From: Treponema sp. UBA4873
Lineage (GTDB): Bacteria; Spirochaetota; Spirochaetia; Treponematales; Treponemataceae
Direction: 5' to 3'
DNA length: 64,000 nt
NCBI GenBank assembly: GCA_002399405.1
Contig: DHDP01000002.1
Span: 310,001 to 374,000 of the forward strand
Under the pieces are notes generated by a model that was not told the DNA's origin, did not search any database, and saw only the letters and a program-made list of their open reading frames with translations. Both the position numbers and the translations under genes were made by a program. Numbering within the stretch: the first letter of the stretch is position 1; each line of letters starts with the position of its first letter. Below, in pieces: positions 35,505-43,666 of this stretch.

Positions 35505-36380
35505 TTATTCTTTTACGCTTCCCTGTATTGAGATGCCTTTTATGAAATATTTCTGTGTGAACAGATACAGTATTATCATCGGGATGATTGAAATGCACGC
35601 GATGGTGCTCACGCGTGCAACCTGATTCCCGTAAACTCCCTTCGCCAGCTGCAATCCCGCAGTAAGCGTAAGGCGGTCAAGATTATTAATCGCAATCGAC
35701 GGCCAGAGAAAATCGTTCCAGCTTCCCGTGAACGTGAACAGACCGACGACGACAAGCACCGGTTTTATGAGCGGCATAATAATCCTGAAGAAAATACTCA
35801 TCTCTCCCGCTCCGTCTATCTTCGCCGATTCAATGAGAGAATTCGGAATGGACGCGAGAAACTGCCTGATAAGGAAAATGTTAAACACCCCGCTTAATCC
35901 CGGCACGATGAGCGCGAGCGGCGTGTTGAGCCATTTGAGCAGGTACATCTCCTTATACAGCGGAATGATGTTCGTTATGCCCGGAAACGTCGAAAGAAAC
36001 AGTATCGTCAGAAAAATCGCGTTTTTGAACCGGAAGTGCATTTTCCCGTATGCGTACGCCGACATGCTGTAGATAAGCAGCGCCAGCACTGTCTGAAAAC
36101 CGGAAACGATAATGGAATTGAAAAACCAATTGTACACAGGCAGCTGCTTGTTTCCGGGACTCAGAATCGAAATGTAATTTCCGATCGTCCACGTCTTCGG
36201 AAAGTATAGAAATCCGCCTGCCTGATTTATTTCCATATCGACTTTAAATGACGACAGAAATATCCACAAAAGCGGAATAATAAAAATTGCAGACTGTATA
36301 ATAAGAACTGTCAGTACGATTGCTTTTCGTATCTGCGACTGCACCCGGGGAGTTTTCATACCAGTATGCCCGTTGTTCAT
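35505..36380 (-). CDS. Carbohydrate ABC transporter permease (MalG-type)
   Basis: A 291-residue CUT1 permease with about six membrane segments (first VLTVLIIQSAIFIIPLLWIFL) and EAA loop LIESAKIDGAGEMSIFFRIIMP. It ends in the usual YFIKGISIQGSVKE. The open frame extends 139 codons upstream, but that part is only an alternative frame of the preceding permease; ATG 36380 with AGGGAGGA upstream is the true start and overlaps the previous stop by one base (TAATG). Confidence 0.94.
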   Translation of the reverse strand: MNNGHTGMKTPRVQSQIRKAIVLTVLIIQSAIFIIPLLWIFLSSFKVDMEINQAGGFLYFPKTWTIGNYISILSPGNKQLPVYNWFFNSIIVSGFQTVLALLIYSMSAYAYGKMHFRFKNAIFLTILFLSTFPGITNIIPLYKEMYLLKWLNTPLALIVPGLSGVFNIFLIRQFLASIPNSLIESAKIDGAGEMSIFFRIIMPLIKPVLVVVGLFTFTGSWNDFLWPSIAINNLDRLTLTAGLQLAKGVYGNQVARVSTIACISIIPMIILYLFTQKYFIKGISIQGSVKE

Positions 36381-37276
36381 TATGCATCCTCCCTGCCGCT
36401 CATGAGCTTCAGCTGCGCAAGCGAAACAATGCCGATGATAAGACCGAGAATCACCGCCATTGCGCTCGCAATTCCCGCAATAGGTCTTCCCGTTCCGAAC
36501 GCTATATTCCTGATGTACATAAGCAGCACGGCAGTACTTTCCTTCGGACCGCCGCCCGTAAGCATCAGCGGCTGACCGTAAATGTTGAACTGGGAAATGA
36601 CCGTCACGACAATCGTATATGTCAGCGAAAAACGGATCGACGGAAGCAGAATGTACCACATCTGGTACCACCCCGACGCGCCGTCTATACGCGACGCATC
36701 TATGACGGATTTGTCTATGCCGCCGAGCGCCGCAACATAGATAACCATGTTCGTTCCCATGCACCACCACCATGTCGTCACAAGAATTGTTATCCACGCA
36801 TACGGCTGAGCTCCGTACCAGTTCGTGTCTATATTAAAAAGATGATTCAGCAGACCGAGCGAACGGTTGAATATGAACAACCAGGTGAGCGTGACCGACG
36901 TGATTGAAAGCAGCGTCGGCATGTAAAAAATGCTGCGGAAAAAGTCTGCTCCGCGCGGTCTCGTGTACAGAAGCAGCGAAATAATAAGCGGCAGAATTAT
37001 CTGTACGGGAACGCACAGAACGACGAACAGCACCGTATTCCGGAGGCCGTTCCAGAACTGCCGGAAGAAGGTCGACGAAGTATCGAACAGAATGGTCCTG
37101 TAATTTTCAAGGCCGATCCACTTTGGAGCGCTGAAAAGGTTCCAGTTAGTGAACGACGCATACATACCGTAAAAAAGCGGTATCAGAAAAAACACACAGA
37201 ACAGAATCAGATGCGGTGCTATGAACAGATACGGAACCGCACGGTTTTGTCTTTTTTCATGTTTTTTATTTTTCAT
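36380..37276 (-). CDS. Carbohydrate ABC transporter permease (MalF-type)
   Basis: A 298-residue CUT1 permease. A basic N-terminus (KNKKHEKRQNR) precedes the first membrane segment APHLILFCVFFLIPLFYG; YASFTNWNLFSAPKWIGLENY and the EAA loop VIDASRIDGASGWYQMWYILLP are typical. The ATG at 37276 is preferred over one 13 codons upstream because GGGAG precedes it and the family begins there. It is translationally coupled to the next permease. Confidence 0.94.
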   Translation of the reverse strand: MKNKKHEKRQNRAVPYLFIAPHLILFCVFFLIPLFYGMYASFTNWNLFSAPKWIGLENYRTILFDTSSTFFRQFWNGLRNTVLFVVLCVPVQIILPLIISLLLYTRPRGADFFRSIFYMPTLLSITSVTLTWLFIFNRSLGLLNHLFNIDTNWYGAQPYAWITILVTTWWWCMGTNMVIYVAALGGIDKSVIDASRIDGASGWYQMWYILLPSIRFSLTYTIVVTVISQFNIYGQPLMLTGGGPKESTAVLLMYIRNIAFGTGRPIAGIASAMAVILGLIIGIVSLAQLKLMSGREDA

Positions 37277-37298
37277 TTCCGGTTTTCTCCCGTGTCTG

Positions 37299-37329
37299 CT
37301 CAGCAGGATAAACATTCCGTCCTGCTGAG
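37299..37329 (-). terminator. Stem-loop between binding-protein and permease genes
   Basis: CTCAGCAGGA (37299-37308) pairs exactly with TCCTGCTGAG (37320-37329). It lies between the binding-protein stop and the permease start. No T tract follows on the minus strand, so it is more likely an mRNA-stabilising or attenuating hairpin than a full terminator. Confidence 0.55.
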
Positions 37330-37340
37330 TAAAAAGTCAG

Positions 37341-38573
37341 TTACTTGCTGCTGTTGCTGATGCGGTCTTTCGTTTCCTGAACGGCCTGATCAAGACCTTC
37401 CTGAACCGTCATGCGGCCGAACAGTATTTCGCCGAGAACTTTGTCGAGCGATTCCACGGCATCCCCGTAATATTTGTAGTCGTAAATTTTAAGTTCGTCG
37501 CTTTCATCAGCAAGGAACGCCTGCGGCATCGTTTTAAATTCCGCGTTTTCCTTTATGGAAACATGAGCAGGCGTCTGACCCGCGCGCGCCCATTCAAGAC
37601 TATGGTTTCCGATCCAGTCGACAAAATCGAGGACGGCTTTCGTTTTTTCCGCACTGCGCTTTTTATTAACGGGCAGCACGAACTCGTGCGAAGACGTCCA
37701 GTTTCCCTTGACGTTTTTGTCGAACACCGGATAATCGTACATCTTTGCGTTCACGCCGGACTCTTTAATATTGTTGTACATCCAGATTCCTTCCGGGCAG
37801 TAAAGCATGCGGCCGCCGAGAAAGAGCTCCCAGGTGCTGTCGCCGTCTTTCTGCGTATATCCGGCTTTGTACAGGTCTACCCAGTTCTGCAGAACTTTCT
37901 TCGCCTTGTCGTTATTGAAGTCGGGAGTAGTCCCGTCCGAACTCAGCGTTCCGCCGAGCTGCGCATACGACGCAAGGAAGCTCACACGGAGCCACGAAAG
38001 TCCCATCGGGATAATACCGTCTTTCACACAAGCATCCGCCGATTTCCGCAGTTCGTCCCATGTAAGAACGCCGTCGTCGAGCGCGCCGTTTCCGTATTTT
38101 TTATACAAATCCATGTTCGCATACAGAACGTACGTGTGTACGTCGAGCGGTATGCCGTAATGACCGCCGTCGAGTTCGGTCAGAGCCCACGCCTTCGGGT
38201 TGTAGTTCTCTTTTTTAATCGGAGAATCTTTAAGAAGCGGATCATAGTCTTCAAGGAAACCGTTGTCTTTAAATGCCCGTATACGCTCTATATGGCAGAT
38301 AGACACGTCGGGAACGTCCTCCCCGGACTGAATTGCCAGCGGCAGTTTCAGATACAGATCGTTGGCTTCCATAGCGCGGTGATTGACTTTATATTCCGGA
38401 TTCGTTGCGTTGTATTCATCAATCATTTTCTGCATGCTTGTTCCGTCTGCACCGGTAAAAACGGACCAGAATTCAATAGTTTTCGTCTCTTTACTCTTCG
38501 AACAGCCTGTTAAAACAGACAATACAAGCGCGGCCGTCAAAGAAACAGCGGCAGCGCTATTCATTTTCTTCAT
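37341..38573 (-). CDS. Sugar-binding lipoprotein of ABC transporter
   Basis: A 410-residue family-1 solute-binding protein. The signal peptide ends in the lipobox SVLTGC with Cys24 lipidated. TIEFWSVFTGADG, GHYGIPLDVHTYVLYANMDLYKKYG and EFVLPVNKKRS are typical of CUT1 binding proteins. It captures an oligosaccharide for the two permeases downstream, followed by GH2 and GH43 enzymes, and so probably serves a hemicellulose or arabinan fragment. Two long inverted repeats lie upstream. Confidence 0.94.
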   Translation of the reverse strand: MKKMNSAAAVSLTAALVLSVLTGCSKSKETKTIEFWSVFTGADGTSMQKMIDEYNATNPEYKVNHRAMEANDLYLKLPLAIQSGEDVPDVSICHIERIRAFKDNGFLEDYDPLLKDSPIKKENYNPKAWALTELDGGHYGIPLDVHTYVLYANMDLYKKYGNGALDDGVLTWDELRKSADACVKDGIIPMGLSWLRVSFLASYAQLGGTLSSDGTTPDFNNDKAKKVLQNWVDLYKAGYTQKDGDSTWELFLGGRMLYCPEGIWMYNNIKESGVNAKMYDYPVFDKNVKGNWTSSHEFVLPVNKKRSAEKTKAVLDFVDWIGNHSLEWARAGQTPAHVSIKENAEFKTMPQAFLADESDELKIYDYKYYGDAVESLDKVLGEILFGRMTVQEGLDQAVQETKDRISNSSK

Positions 38574-38670
38574 ACAATTCCTCCTGTAAAACTCCGCTTA
38601 GCGGTAAAATTCTGCGTTTATAACAAAATTCATGTTTTATATTCATGCACGCATGCTTTGCAATGAATAA
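38574..38670. other. AT-rich leader of the binding-protein operon
   Basis: First part of a 433-base gap without credible genes between the binding-protein gene and the ArsR-type regulator gene. The stretch next to the binding-protein start holds its ribosome-binding site (AGGAG) and leader. The rest of the gap (38671-39006) contains two long inverted repeats, listed separately, and otherwise nothing I can recognise. Confidence 0.5.
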
Positions 38671-38713
38671 TATACACGAATAAAAACAATAATTTTGTTT
38701 TTATTCGTGTATA
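38671..38713. repeat. 19-bp perfect inverted repeat, candidate operator
   Basis: TATACACGAATAAAAACAA (38671-38689) and its exact complement (38695-38713) are separated by five bases. It lies about 100 bases upstream of the binding-protein start on the minus strand. The low G+C content and lack of position after a gene argue for a protein-binding site or overlapping promoter element rather than a terminator. Confidence 0.65.
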
Positions 38714-38804
38714 CAGGATACGTCCATATACTGCATTTGTCAACAAAAATTATGTATCAAATATGAACTCAAACAGAAGAAGTTATCTTTTGTAATTATT
38801 TATA

Positions 38805-38855
38805 TTACCATAAAATATAAGCAACATACGAATATATGGTGATATTTTATGGTAA
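38805..38855. repeat. 14-bp perfect inverted repeat
   Basis: TTACCATAAAATAT (38805-38818) and its exact complement ATATTTTATGGTAA (38842-38855) flank a 23-base centre. It is the second long inverted repeat between the ArsR-type regulator gene and the operon it precedes, possibly a second regulator site. Confidence 0.55.
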
Positions 38856-39006
38856 AAACGAAGCGTTATTAAAACAGTTTATTTGTTTTATACCTGTCAC
38901 AAAGACTCTCAGACACGCCGCAGCGTATCTAAAAACATCTTTTTTGAGCATTTCTGAGGGGGAAGCGCGACACATGTATTACCACAGGGATGTACTCAGC
39001 GCATTC

Positions 39007-39927
39007 TTAATATTCTACAATCAGGTCTATGTCCTGATTGTAGTCGCCGAATTTAGAACCGAACAGGTTGAATCCGCCTTTAAACGCGGCGTCAGGTGCG
39101 TTGCCGATACGAACGGTGATATACGGTTTATCCCGCAGGCGGAGCTCGTCAATCGCAGCGTTCGACGACTGCTGCCCGTTTATCAATGTGCCGTTTACCC
39201 GGACCGACCAGTTCACCAGAATACCGTACTGCGTATTTCCGTTCGCCCACCAGTCGGGATTCAGTTTCCCCCTGCGCATGCCGAAATCGCCAGGACACGT
39301 CCAGGCTCCGCAATGAACGCCGTTTATCCAGACAGAAATGTCGCTCTTCCAGTCCTCACGGTAATTCGGCGCTTCCGAACAGCATTCGAAACTGAGCGTC
39401 AGACATTTTATGGACGCGGAATCGGTGAAAGGATTTGCAAACCTGTATTCCACGTACCCGCCCGACGACCAGAGAATCTGGGCTTTTATACGGTCCTCAA
39501 GATAAAAGGACGAAAGCCTGTCCTCCGGTCCGATATAATTGTCCTCGCTGCACAGTCCGCACGTCGGATGAATTTCGCAGTCGGTGAACGCGCCGACCGG
39601 CATGTGAAATACCGTGCGCTCATGGACGGGCGGAGCGTGACCGCACAAATCTATCGTCACAAAATCCATCTTCCGGCTGCAGAGTTTCATGGAACCGTGA
39701 GAGCCAGGCTGGATCTCTGTGTTTATGAGCCCCGCAGCTTCCAGCACTTTTACGTGTATGCCGGCGCTTGAAGCGGGAATATTCAGCTTTTCCGCTATTT
39801 CACAGACGTTGAGACTTTCGTAATACAGCAGTTTCAAAATTTCCAGACGCACAGGAGCCGAAAGGGCTTTTCCGATCAGACTGACCTGCTCTACGTCGTC
39901 TGCATGAAGCTGATAATATTTCGCCAT
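39007..39927 (-). CDS. ArsR-type regulator with large C-terminal domain
   Basis: A 306-residue protein. Residues 15-75 form a winged helix-turn-helix of the ArsR type (ALSAPVRLEILKLLYYESLNVCEIAEKLNIPASSAGIHVKVLEAAG). The remaining 220 residues have beta-rich sequence (ISVWINGVHCGAWTCPGDFG, WSVRVNGTLING) and two close cysteines in HPTCGLCSED, and I do not recognise a named domain; a jelly-roll sugar-sensing domain is a guess. It precedes the GH2/GH43 transport operon and is transcribed in the same direction, so it may regulate it. A strong promoter ends only six bases before the ATG, with no ribosome-binding site. Confidence 0.82.
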   Translation of the reverse strand: MAKYYQLHADDVEQVSLIGKALSAPVRLEILKLLYYESLNVCEIAEKLNIPASSAGIHVKVLEAAGLINTEIQPGSHGSMKLCSRKMDFVTIDLCGHAPPVHERTVFHMPVGAFTDCEIHPTCGLCSEDNYIGPEDRLSSFYLEDRIKAQILWSSGGYVEYRFANPFTDSASIKCLTLSFECCSEAPNYREDWKSDISVWINGVHCGAWTCPGDFGMRRGKLNPDWWANGNTQYGILVNWSVRVNGTLINGQQSSNAAIDELRLRDKPYITVRIGNAPDAAFKGGFNLFGSKFGDYNQDIDLIVEY

Positions 39928-39933
39928 TACTGC

Positions 39934-39962
39934 AGTATAAAAAAATGAAAAAAGATTGTAAA
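39934..39962 (-). promoter_or_regulatory. Predicted promoter of ArsR-type gene, leaderless layout
   Basis: On the minus strand TTTACA (39962-39957), a 17-base spacer and TATACT (39939-39934), then GCAGTA and the ATG at 39927. Transcription would start at or beside the A of the ATG. Confidence 0.65.
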
Positions 39963-40018
39963 GGAATAAACGGCCTGCATCGGCAAAACTATATCACGCA
40001 TACAGGCCGTCCGGTCAT

Positions 40019-40807
40019 TTATACGATACTGCCGCCGCCGTCGACGACAATCAGCTGGCCCTGTACGTAACTGGAAGCGTCGCTCGAAAGGTACAAAATA
40101 GTTCCGTTCAGTTCTCCGCGCTGTCCCGGTCTGCTGCTTGGGTTCAGACGGTCGTACATGTCAAGAAATTCTTTTGATTTGAACAGCGTCTCAGACGTCA
40201 TTTCCGACTCAAAAAGGCCGGGGCCGACCGCGTTTACGGTTATTCCGTACTGAGCATACGACGCAGCCATCCCGAGTGTCAGCCCTTTTACTGCGGCCTT
40301 CGACGCATTGTAGGAATGACGGACGAACACATCGTTCTTGTCGGCGACGACCGCATTGACTGATGCAATATTGACAATTTTTCCGTATTTCCGTTCTTTC
40401 ATTCCCGGAATGACGTATTTGGCAAGCAGAAACTGGCTCCGTACGTTCGTGTTGAATGCGCGGTCCCAGTCCTCCTGGCTCATGGTCTCCACGCTCCCGT
40501 GCACGGCAACACCCGCATCGTTGAGCAGAATATCTATCTTTCCGAACTGATTCAGTACCGCCTGTACCGCGCTTTTTATACTGTCTTCACTCGTCACATC
40601 GCATTCCACTGCAATTACTTTACGGCCGGTTTCTGACTGTATCCTCTGTTTTGTTTCCTCAAGCTTGTTTATCCTGCGGGCAAGAACCGCTACGTCCGCC
40701 CCCGCTTTTGCATAGGCAAGCGCTGCGTCGGCTCCGAGTCCGCTCGACCCGCCTGAAACAAGTGCAACTTTTCCGCTCAAATCAAACAACCCTTTTATAT
40801 CATTCAT
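40019..40807 (-). CDS. Short-chain dehydrogenase/reductase (gluconate 5-dehydrogenase-like)
   Basis: A 262-residue SDR enzyme. The Rossmann motif is SGGSSGLG (18-25), the structural motif is NDAG in place of NNAG, and the catalytic pair is in SYNASKAAV (Tyr and Lys spaced by three). It uses NAD(P)H to oxidise or reduce a hydroxyl or keto group; the closest type is 2-dehydro-3-deoxygluconate/gluconate 5-dehydrogenase, common in sugar-acid use. The ATG at 40807 follows AAGGAG; the longer frame is rejected. It stands upstream of the ArsR-type gene, and a role in the same sugar pathway is an inference. Confidence 0.9.
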   Translation of the reverse strand: MNDIKGLFDLSGKVALVSGGSSGLGADAALAYAKAGADVAVLARRINKLEETKQRIQSETGRKVIAVECDVTSEDSIKSAVQAVLNQFGKIDILLNDAGVAVHGSVETMSQEDWDRAFNTNVRSQFLLAKYVIPGMKERKYGKIVNIASVNAVVADKNDVFVRHSYNASKAAVKGLTLGMAASYAQYGITVNAVGPGLFESEMTSETLFKSKEFLDMYDRLNPSSRPGQRGELNGTILYLSSDASSYVQGQLIVVDGGGSIV

Positions 40808-40983
40808 ACATCGTTCTCCTTGAAAAAACCAAAGATTCAACTTGGTGTTTTCTCTACTCTCTTCTCCTACTAAAGTAGTATCAAATAGAGACAATCGTCA
40901 ACCTGAATCAATACTTCCGCCGCAGGCAGCAAGGATACGCCGGCTGTTTTTGACTCAACGAGCATATTCTTTCAGGAGAAATT

Positions 40984-41937
40984 TTATGAACGTTTCTTCC
41001 GTTCAATTCCCGACACAAAGAGTCCGCAGATTGTAAACACCGCACCGAACGTTCCCATAAGCGTGATTTTCTCGCCGAGTACAAAATAAGCAAAGATTAT
41101 CGTCACGACAGGAATCAGATAAATACCGACGGTAGCGCGTACTGTTCCCAGAACTCTGCACGCAACGTTCCACGCAGCAAAGCACAACGCGGATGCGGCG
41201 ACCCCGAGAAACAGCAGATTCAGCCAGTTAATCGGCCGGGCAAAACGCTCAGCGTTAACAGCCGCGTCGAATATCACGCAGAAACTCTGATTCTCCCGCA
41301 CTTCAGGCGACAGCGCTCCGAACAGCACGAGCGGAATCATGCACAAAAGCGCGTAAAAGAATATGCGGCGCGTAGCGGCAAGGTTTCTGCAGCCGAGCGC
41401 GTTGATTTTCGACACAAACAGCGAATAGAATCCCCACGATACTGCTGCGGCGAGCGCCATAAGGTCGCCTTTCGGGCTGAAATGAAAAGCAGCCGCACCG
41501 TTAAAGCTCACAAGAGCTACGCCCGTTATCGCGATGAGAAATCCGGTAACAAAGAACGGCGTAATATGTTTTTCATGCAGGAAAATCTGCGCGGTAAGCG
41601 CGGTGAATATCGGGCAGATTGCGACTATAATGCTTACGTTCGAAGCGGACGTAAACAGTATCGCGGCGTTTTCAAGGAACTGATATACCGTAACGCCGCA
41701 CAGGCCAGCTGCAAAAAACAGCAGTTCGTCCCTTTTGCGTGCAAGATGAAGCGCATGCGGACAAAGAATCCACAGAGAAACGTATGCCAGTACGAACCGT
41801 ACGACAAGTATTTCGAGCGCGGAAAAATCATTTAAAAGTGATTTTGTACAGACAAACGTAACGCCCCAGATAAAAATCGTAAAGGCCGCAAGCATAAAAC
41901 CGGTAACCGGTCTCGGTGAAAGATGATTTTCGGACAT
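40984..41937 (-). CDS. DMT superfamily transporter (EamA family)
   Basis: A 317-residue inner-membrane protein with ten hydrophobic segments arranged as two EamA repeats: FMLAAFTIFIWGVTFVCTKSLL begins the first, DLMALAAAVSWGFYSLFVSKI the second. It probably exports a metabolite, but the substrate cannot be predicted. No Shine-Dalgarno precedes the ATG; a -10 box (TATATT, 41949-41944 on the minus strand) lies six bases upstream, a leaderless layout. It is divergent from the HD-domain gene. Confidence 0.9.
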   Translation of the reverse strand: MSENHLSPRPVTGFMLAAFTIFIWGVTFVCTKSLLNDFSALEILVVRFVLAYVSLWILCPHALHLARKRDELLFFAAGLCGVTVYQFLENAAILFTSASNVSIIVAICPIFTALTAQIFLHEKHITPFFVTGFLIAITGVALVSFNGAAAFHFSPKGDLMALAAAVSWGFYSLFVSKINALGCRNLAATRRIFFYALLCMIPLVLFGALSPEVRENQSFCVIFDAAVNAERFARPINWLNLLFLGVAASALCFAAWNVACRVLGTVRATVGIYLIPVVTIIFAYFVLGEKITLMGTFGAVFTICGLFVSGIERKKRS

Positions 41938-41943
41938 GGCGTA

Positions 41944-41949
41944 AATATA
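41944..41949 (-). promoter_or_regulatory. Predicted -10 box of DMT transporter gene, leaderless layout
   Basis: TATATT on the minus strand, six bases before the ATG at 41937. A weak -35 (GTGAAA) is possible 17 bases further upstream; that part overlaps the divergent promoter at 41960-41988. Confidence 0.45.
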
Positions 41950-41959
41950 CCGTATTTAT

Positions 41960-41988
41960 TTGAATTTTTCACCCGGACATTCTACAAT
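41960..41988 (+). promoter_or_regulatory. Predicted promoter of HD-domain gene
   Basis: TTGAAT (41960-41965), a 17-base spacer and TACAAT (41983-41988), followed by GGAG and the ATG at 42005. Confidence 0.6.
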
Positions 41989-42004
41989 AGAAATGGAGTT
42001 TAAT

Positions 42005-42850
42005 ATGAAAACAATAAAATCACCGAAAGAACTTTCAATGGACAGAAAAATCACGTCCGCAATAGAGGAACTTATTCAGCTTACGCCGGAAAAGGATCCG
42101 CTGCCGCTCAACATCGCGGAAGCGCTTATGACAGATCCCGAGCTTGAGTCGATTCAGAACTACGGCAACTCTGTCTCGATTATGCGGCTCGGCTTCAACG
42201 ATCACGGTCCGGTTCACATGCGAACAGTCACCTACAACGCCATCATCATGATGGGCATTCTTTACAAAGCCGGAGTTCAGATGAACCTTCAGGCGGAAAA
42301 AGCCGGAACATTCGCCGACAGCATGACGGCCGTCATTTTCGCATCGTTCATGCACGATTTCGGTATGACGATAGGCCGTCAGGACCACGAGCTGTACAGT
42401 GTTTTTCTCGCGCTTCCCATCATCGAGAAACTGCTTGAAAAAATCATTCCGGGCGAAGCAAATCTCGACAGGCGCGTGGCAATCCGCTCGCTCGCAATGG
42501 AGGGAATCGTCGGCCACATGGGCACACGGAAAATCCACTCGCTTGAGGCAGGCCTTATTCTCATCGCCGACGGATGCGACATGACAAAGGGCCGCGCCCG
42601 CATTCCGATGGAACTCGACAACGCGCCGAAAGTGGGAGACATCCATAAGTATTCGGCAAATTCAATAGAGCACGTTGAAATTACGGCCGGTAAGGAAAAG
42701 CCGATTCGTATTCAGATTCTTATGTCCGCAGACGTAGGTTTCTTCCAGATCGAGGAAGTCCTTCTGCAGAAAATCAACAGCAGCCCCGCGAAGCAGTACA
42801 TCGAGCTGCTTGCAGGCGTGGAAAACAGCGAGATGAAGCAATACCTGTAA
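42005..42850 (+). CDS. HD-domain phosphohydrolase
   Basis: A 281-residue cytoplasmic metal-dependent hydrolase. Likely metal ligands are H67/H71 in NDHGPVHMRTV, the HD pair H117-D118 in SFMHDFGM, H128 in RQDHE and the aspartates in ILIADGCDMTKGR. HD proteins cleave phosphate bonds in nucleotides or other phosphoesters; substrate unknown. GGAG lies six bases before the ATG, and the longest frame's 15 extra residues are rejected. The queH gene follows after three bases, forming a two-gene unit. Confidence 0.88.
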   Translation: MKTIKSPKELSMDRKITSAIEELIQLTPEKDPLPLNIAEALMTDPELESIQNYGNSVSIMRLGFNDHGPVHMRTVTYNAIIMMGILYKAGVQMNLQAEKAGTFADSMTAVIFASFMHDFGMTIGRQDHELYSVFLALPIIEKLLEKIIPGEANLDRRVAIRSLAMEGIVGHMGTRKIHSLEAGLILIADGCDMTKGRARIPMELDNAPKVGDIHKYSANSIEHVEITAGKEKPIRIQILMSADVGFFQIEEVLLQKINSSPAKQYIELLAGVENSEMKQYL

Positions 42851-42853
42851 ATT

Positions 42854-43525
42854 ATGCCGGAAACGCCGAAAACGAATTATCAGAAACAGCTCGATGCGAT
42901 TCTGGACGGAATCGTAAAACAGTACGAGCTTGTGCCGGGCAGAAAACAAACGCTCCTGCTCCACGCATGCTGCGCGCCCTGCTCTTCCTACGTGCTCGAA
43001 TACCTTGCGCCGTATTTCGACATCACTATTTATTATTACAACCCGAATATTTATCCGCCGGAAGAATACAACCGCCGGCTCGGAGAACTGCAGAAATTTC
43101 TGCCTGTTTTTCCGCCTGCCGTACGGAACGGCGTTAAGCTTGTTAAGGCGCCGTATAATCCGCGTGAATACGAAGACGCCGTACAGGTGAACATAACGCC
43201 GGAACTTGCGGATGAAAAGGAACGCGGTGAACGCTGCCGCCGCTGCTATCTGCTGCGCATGAAAAAAGCGTACGAATACGCGGCCGCAAATCACTTCGAC
43301 TGGTTTACGACGACGCTCTCAATCAGTCCGTTTAAAGACGCTGAAAAAATCAACACAATAGGCAGCGCGCTCCGGTCTGCAGACGGCACGGGCTTTCTCA
43401 CGAGCGACTTCAAGAAAAAAAGCGGATTCCTCCGCAGCCTCGAGTTGAGCAGCGAATTCGGCCTGTATCGTCAGACATACTGCGGGTGCAGATATTCGTT
43501 TAAGAATAAACCGGTTGCCGGCTAA
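42854..43525 (+). CDS. queH: Epoxyqueuosine reductase QueH
   Basis: A 223-residue enzyme for the last step of queuosine synthesis, reduction of epoxyqueuosine in tRNA anticodons. This is the DUF208/QueH type, not related to QueG. Conserved cysteines that bind the iron-sulfur cluster and metal are in HACCAPCSSY (C39, C40, C43), ERCRRCY (C128, C131) and TYCGCRYS (C210, C212). TIYYYNPNIYPPEEYNRR and FTTTLSISPFKD are family signatures. Its ribosome-binding site is weak, so it is probably translated by coupling with the HD-domain gene. Confidence 0.95.
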   Translation: MPETPKTNYQKQLDAILDGIVKQYELVPGRKQTLLLHACCAPCSSYVLEYLAPYFDITIYYYNPNIYPPEEYNRRLGELQKFLPVFPPAVRNGVKLVKAPYNPREYEDAVQVNITPELADEKERGERCRRCYLLRMKKAYEYAAANHFDWFTTTLSISPFKDAEKINTIGSALRSADGTGFLTSDFKKKSGFLRSLELSSEFGLYRQTYCGCRYSFKNKPVAG

Positions 43526-43620
43526 ACAGTCAATCAGCAGTTATATAATCAGTATTGCGAGTATATCCCTTCTTACCGGAACTGTTGCTCACCGAATGGA
43601 ATCATGATAAACTTATATCA

Positions 43621-43652
43621 GTTTAGTGATTTATCATGATAAATCACTAAAC
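43621..43652. repeat. Perfect 32-bp palindrome, candidate operator
   Basis: GTTTAGTGATTTATCA (43621-43636) is followed directly by its exact complement TGATAAATCACTAAAC (43637-43652), with no loop. It ends 14 bases before the ATPase ATG. Part of it (ATCATGATAAA) also occurs about 25 bases upstream. Perfect symmetry without a spacer favours binding by a dimeric protein over an RNA hairpin. Confidence 0.7.
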
Positions 43653-43666
43653 AAAAGGACGTTATT

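Noticed and set aside
36381..36797. N-terminal extension of the MalG-type permease (139 codons)
   Set aside because: The extension is an alternative frame of the upstream permease with unnatural composition; a strong ribosome-binding site and family similarity place the start at 36380.
38671..38855. CRISPR array or insertion-sequence ends
   Set aside because: The two inverted repeats differ in sequence, are not regularly repeated, and no transposase or cas gene is near.
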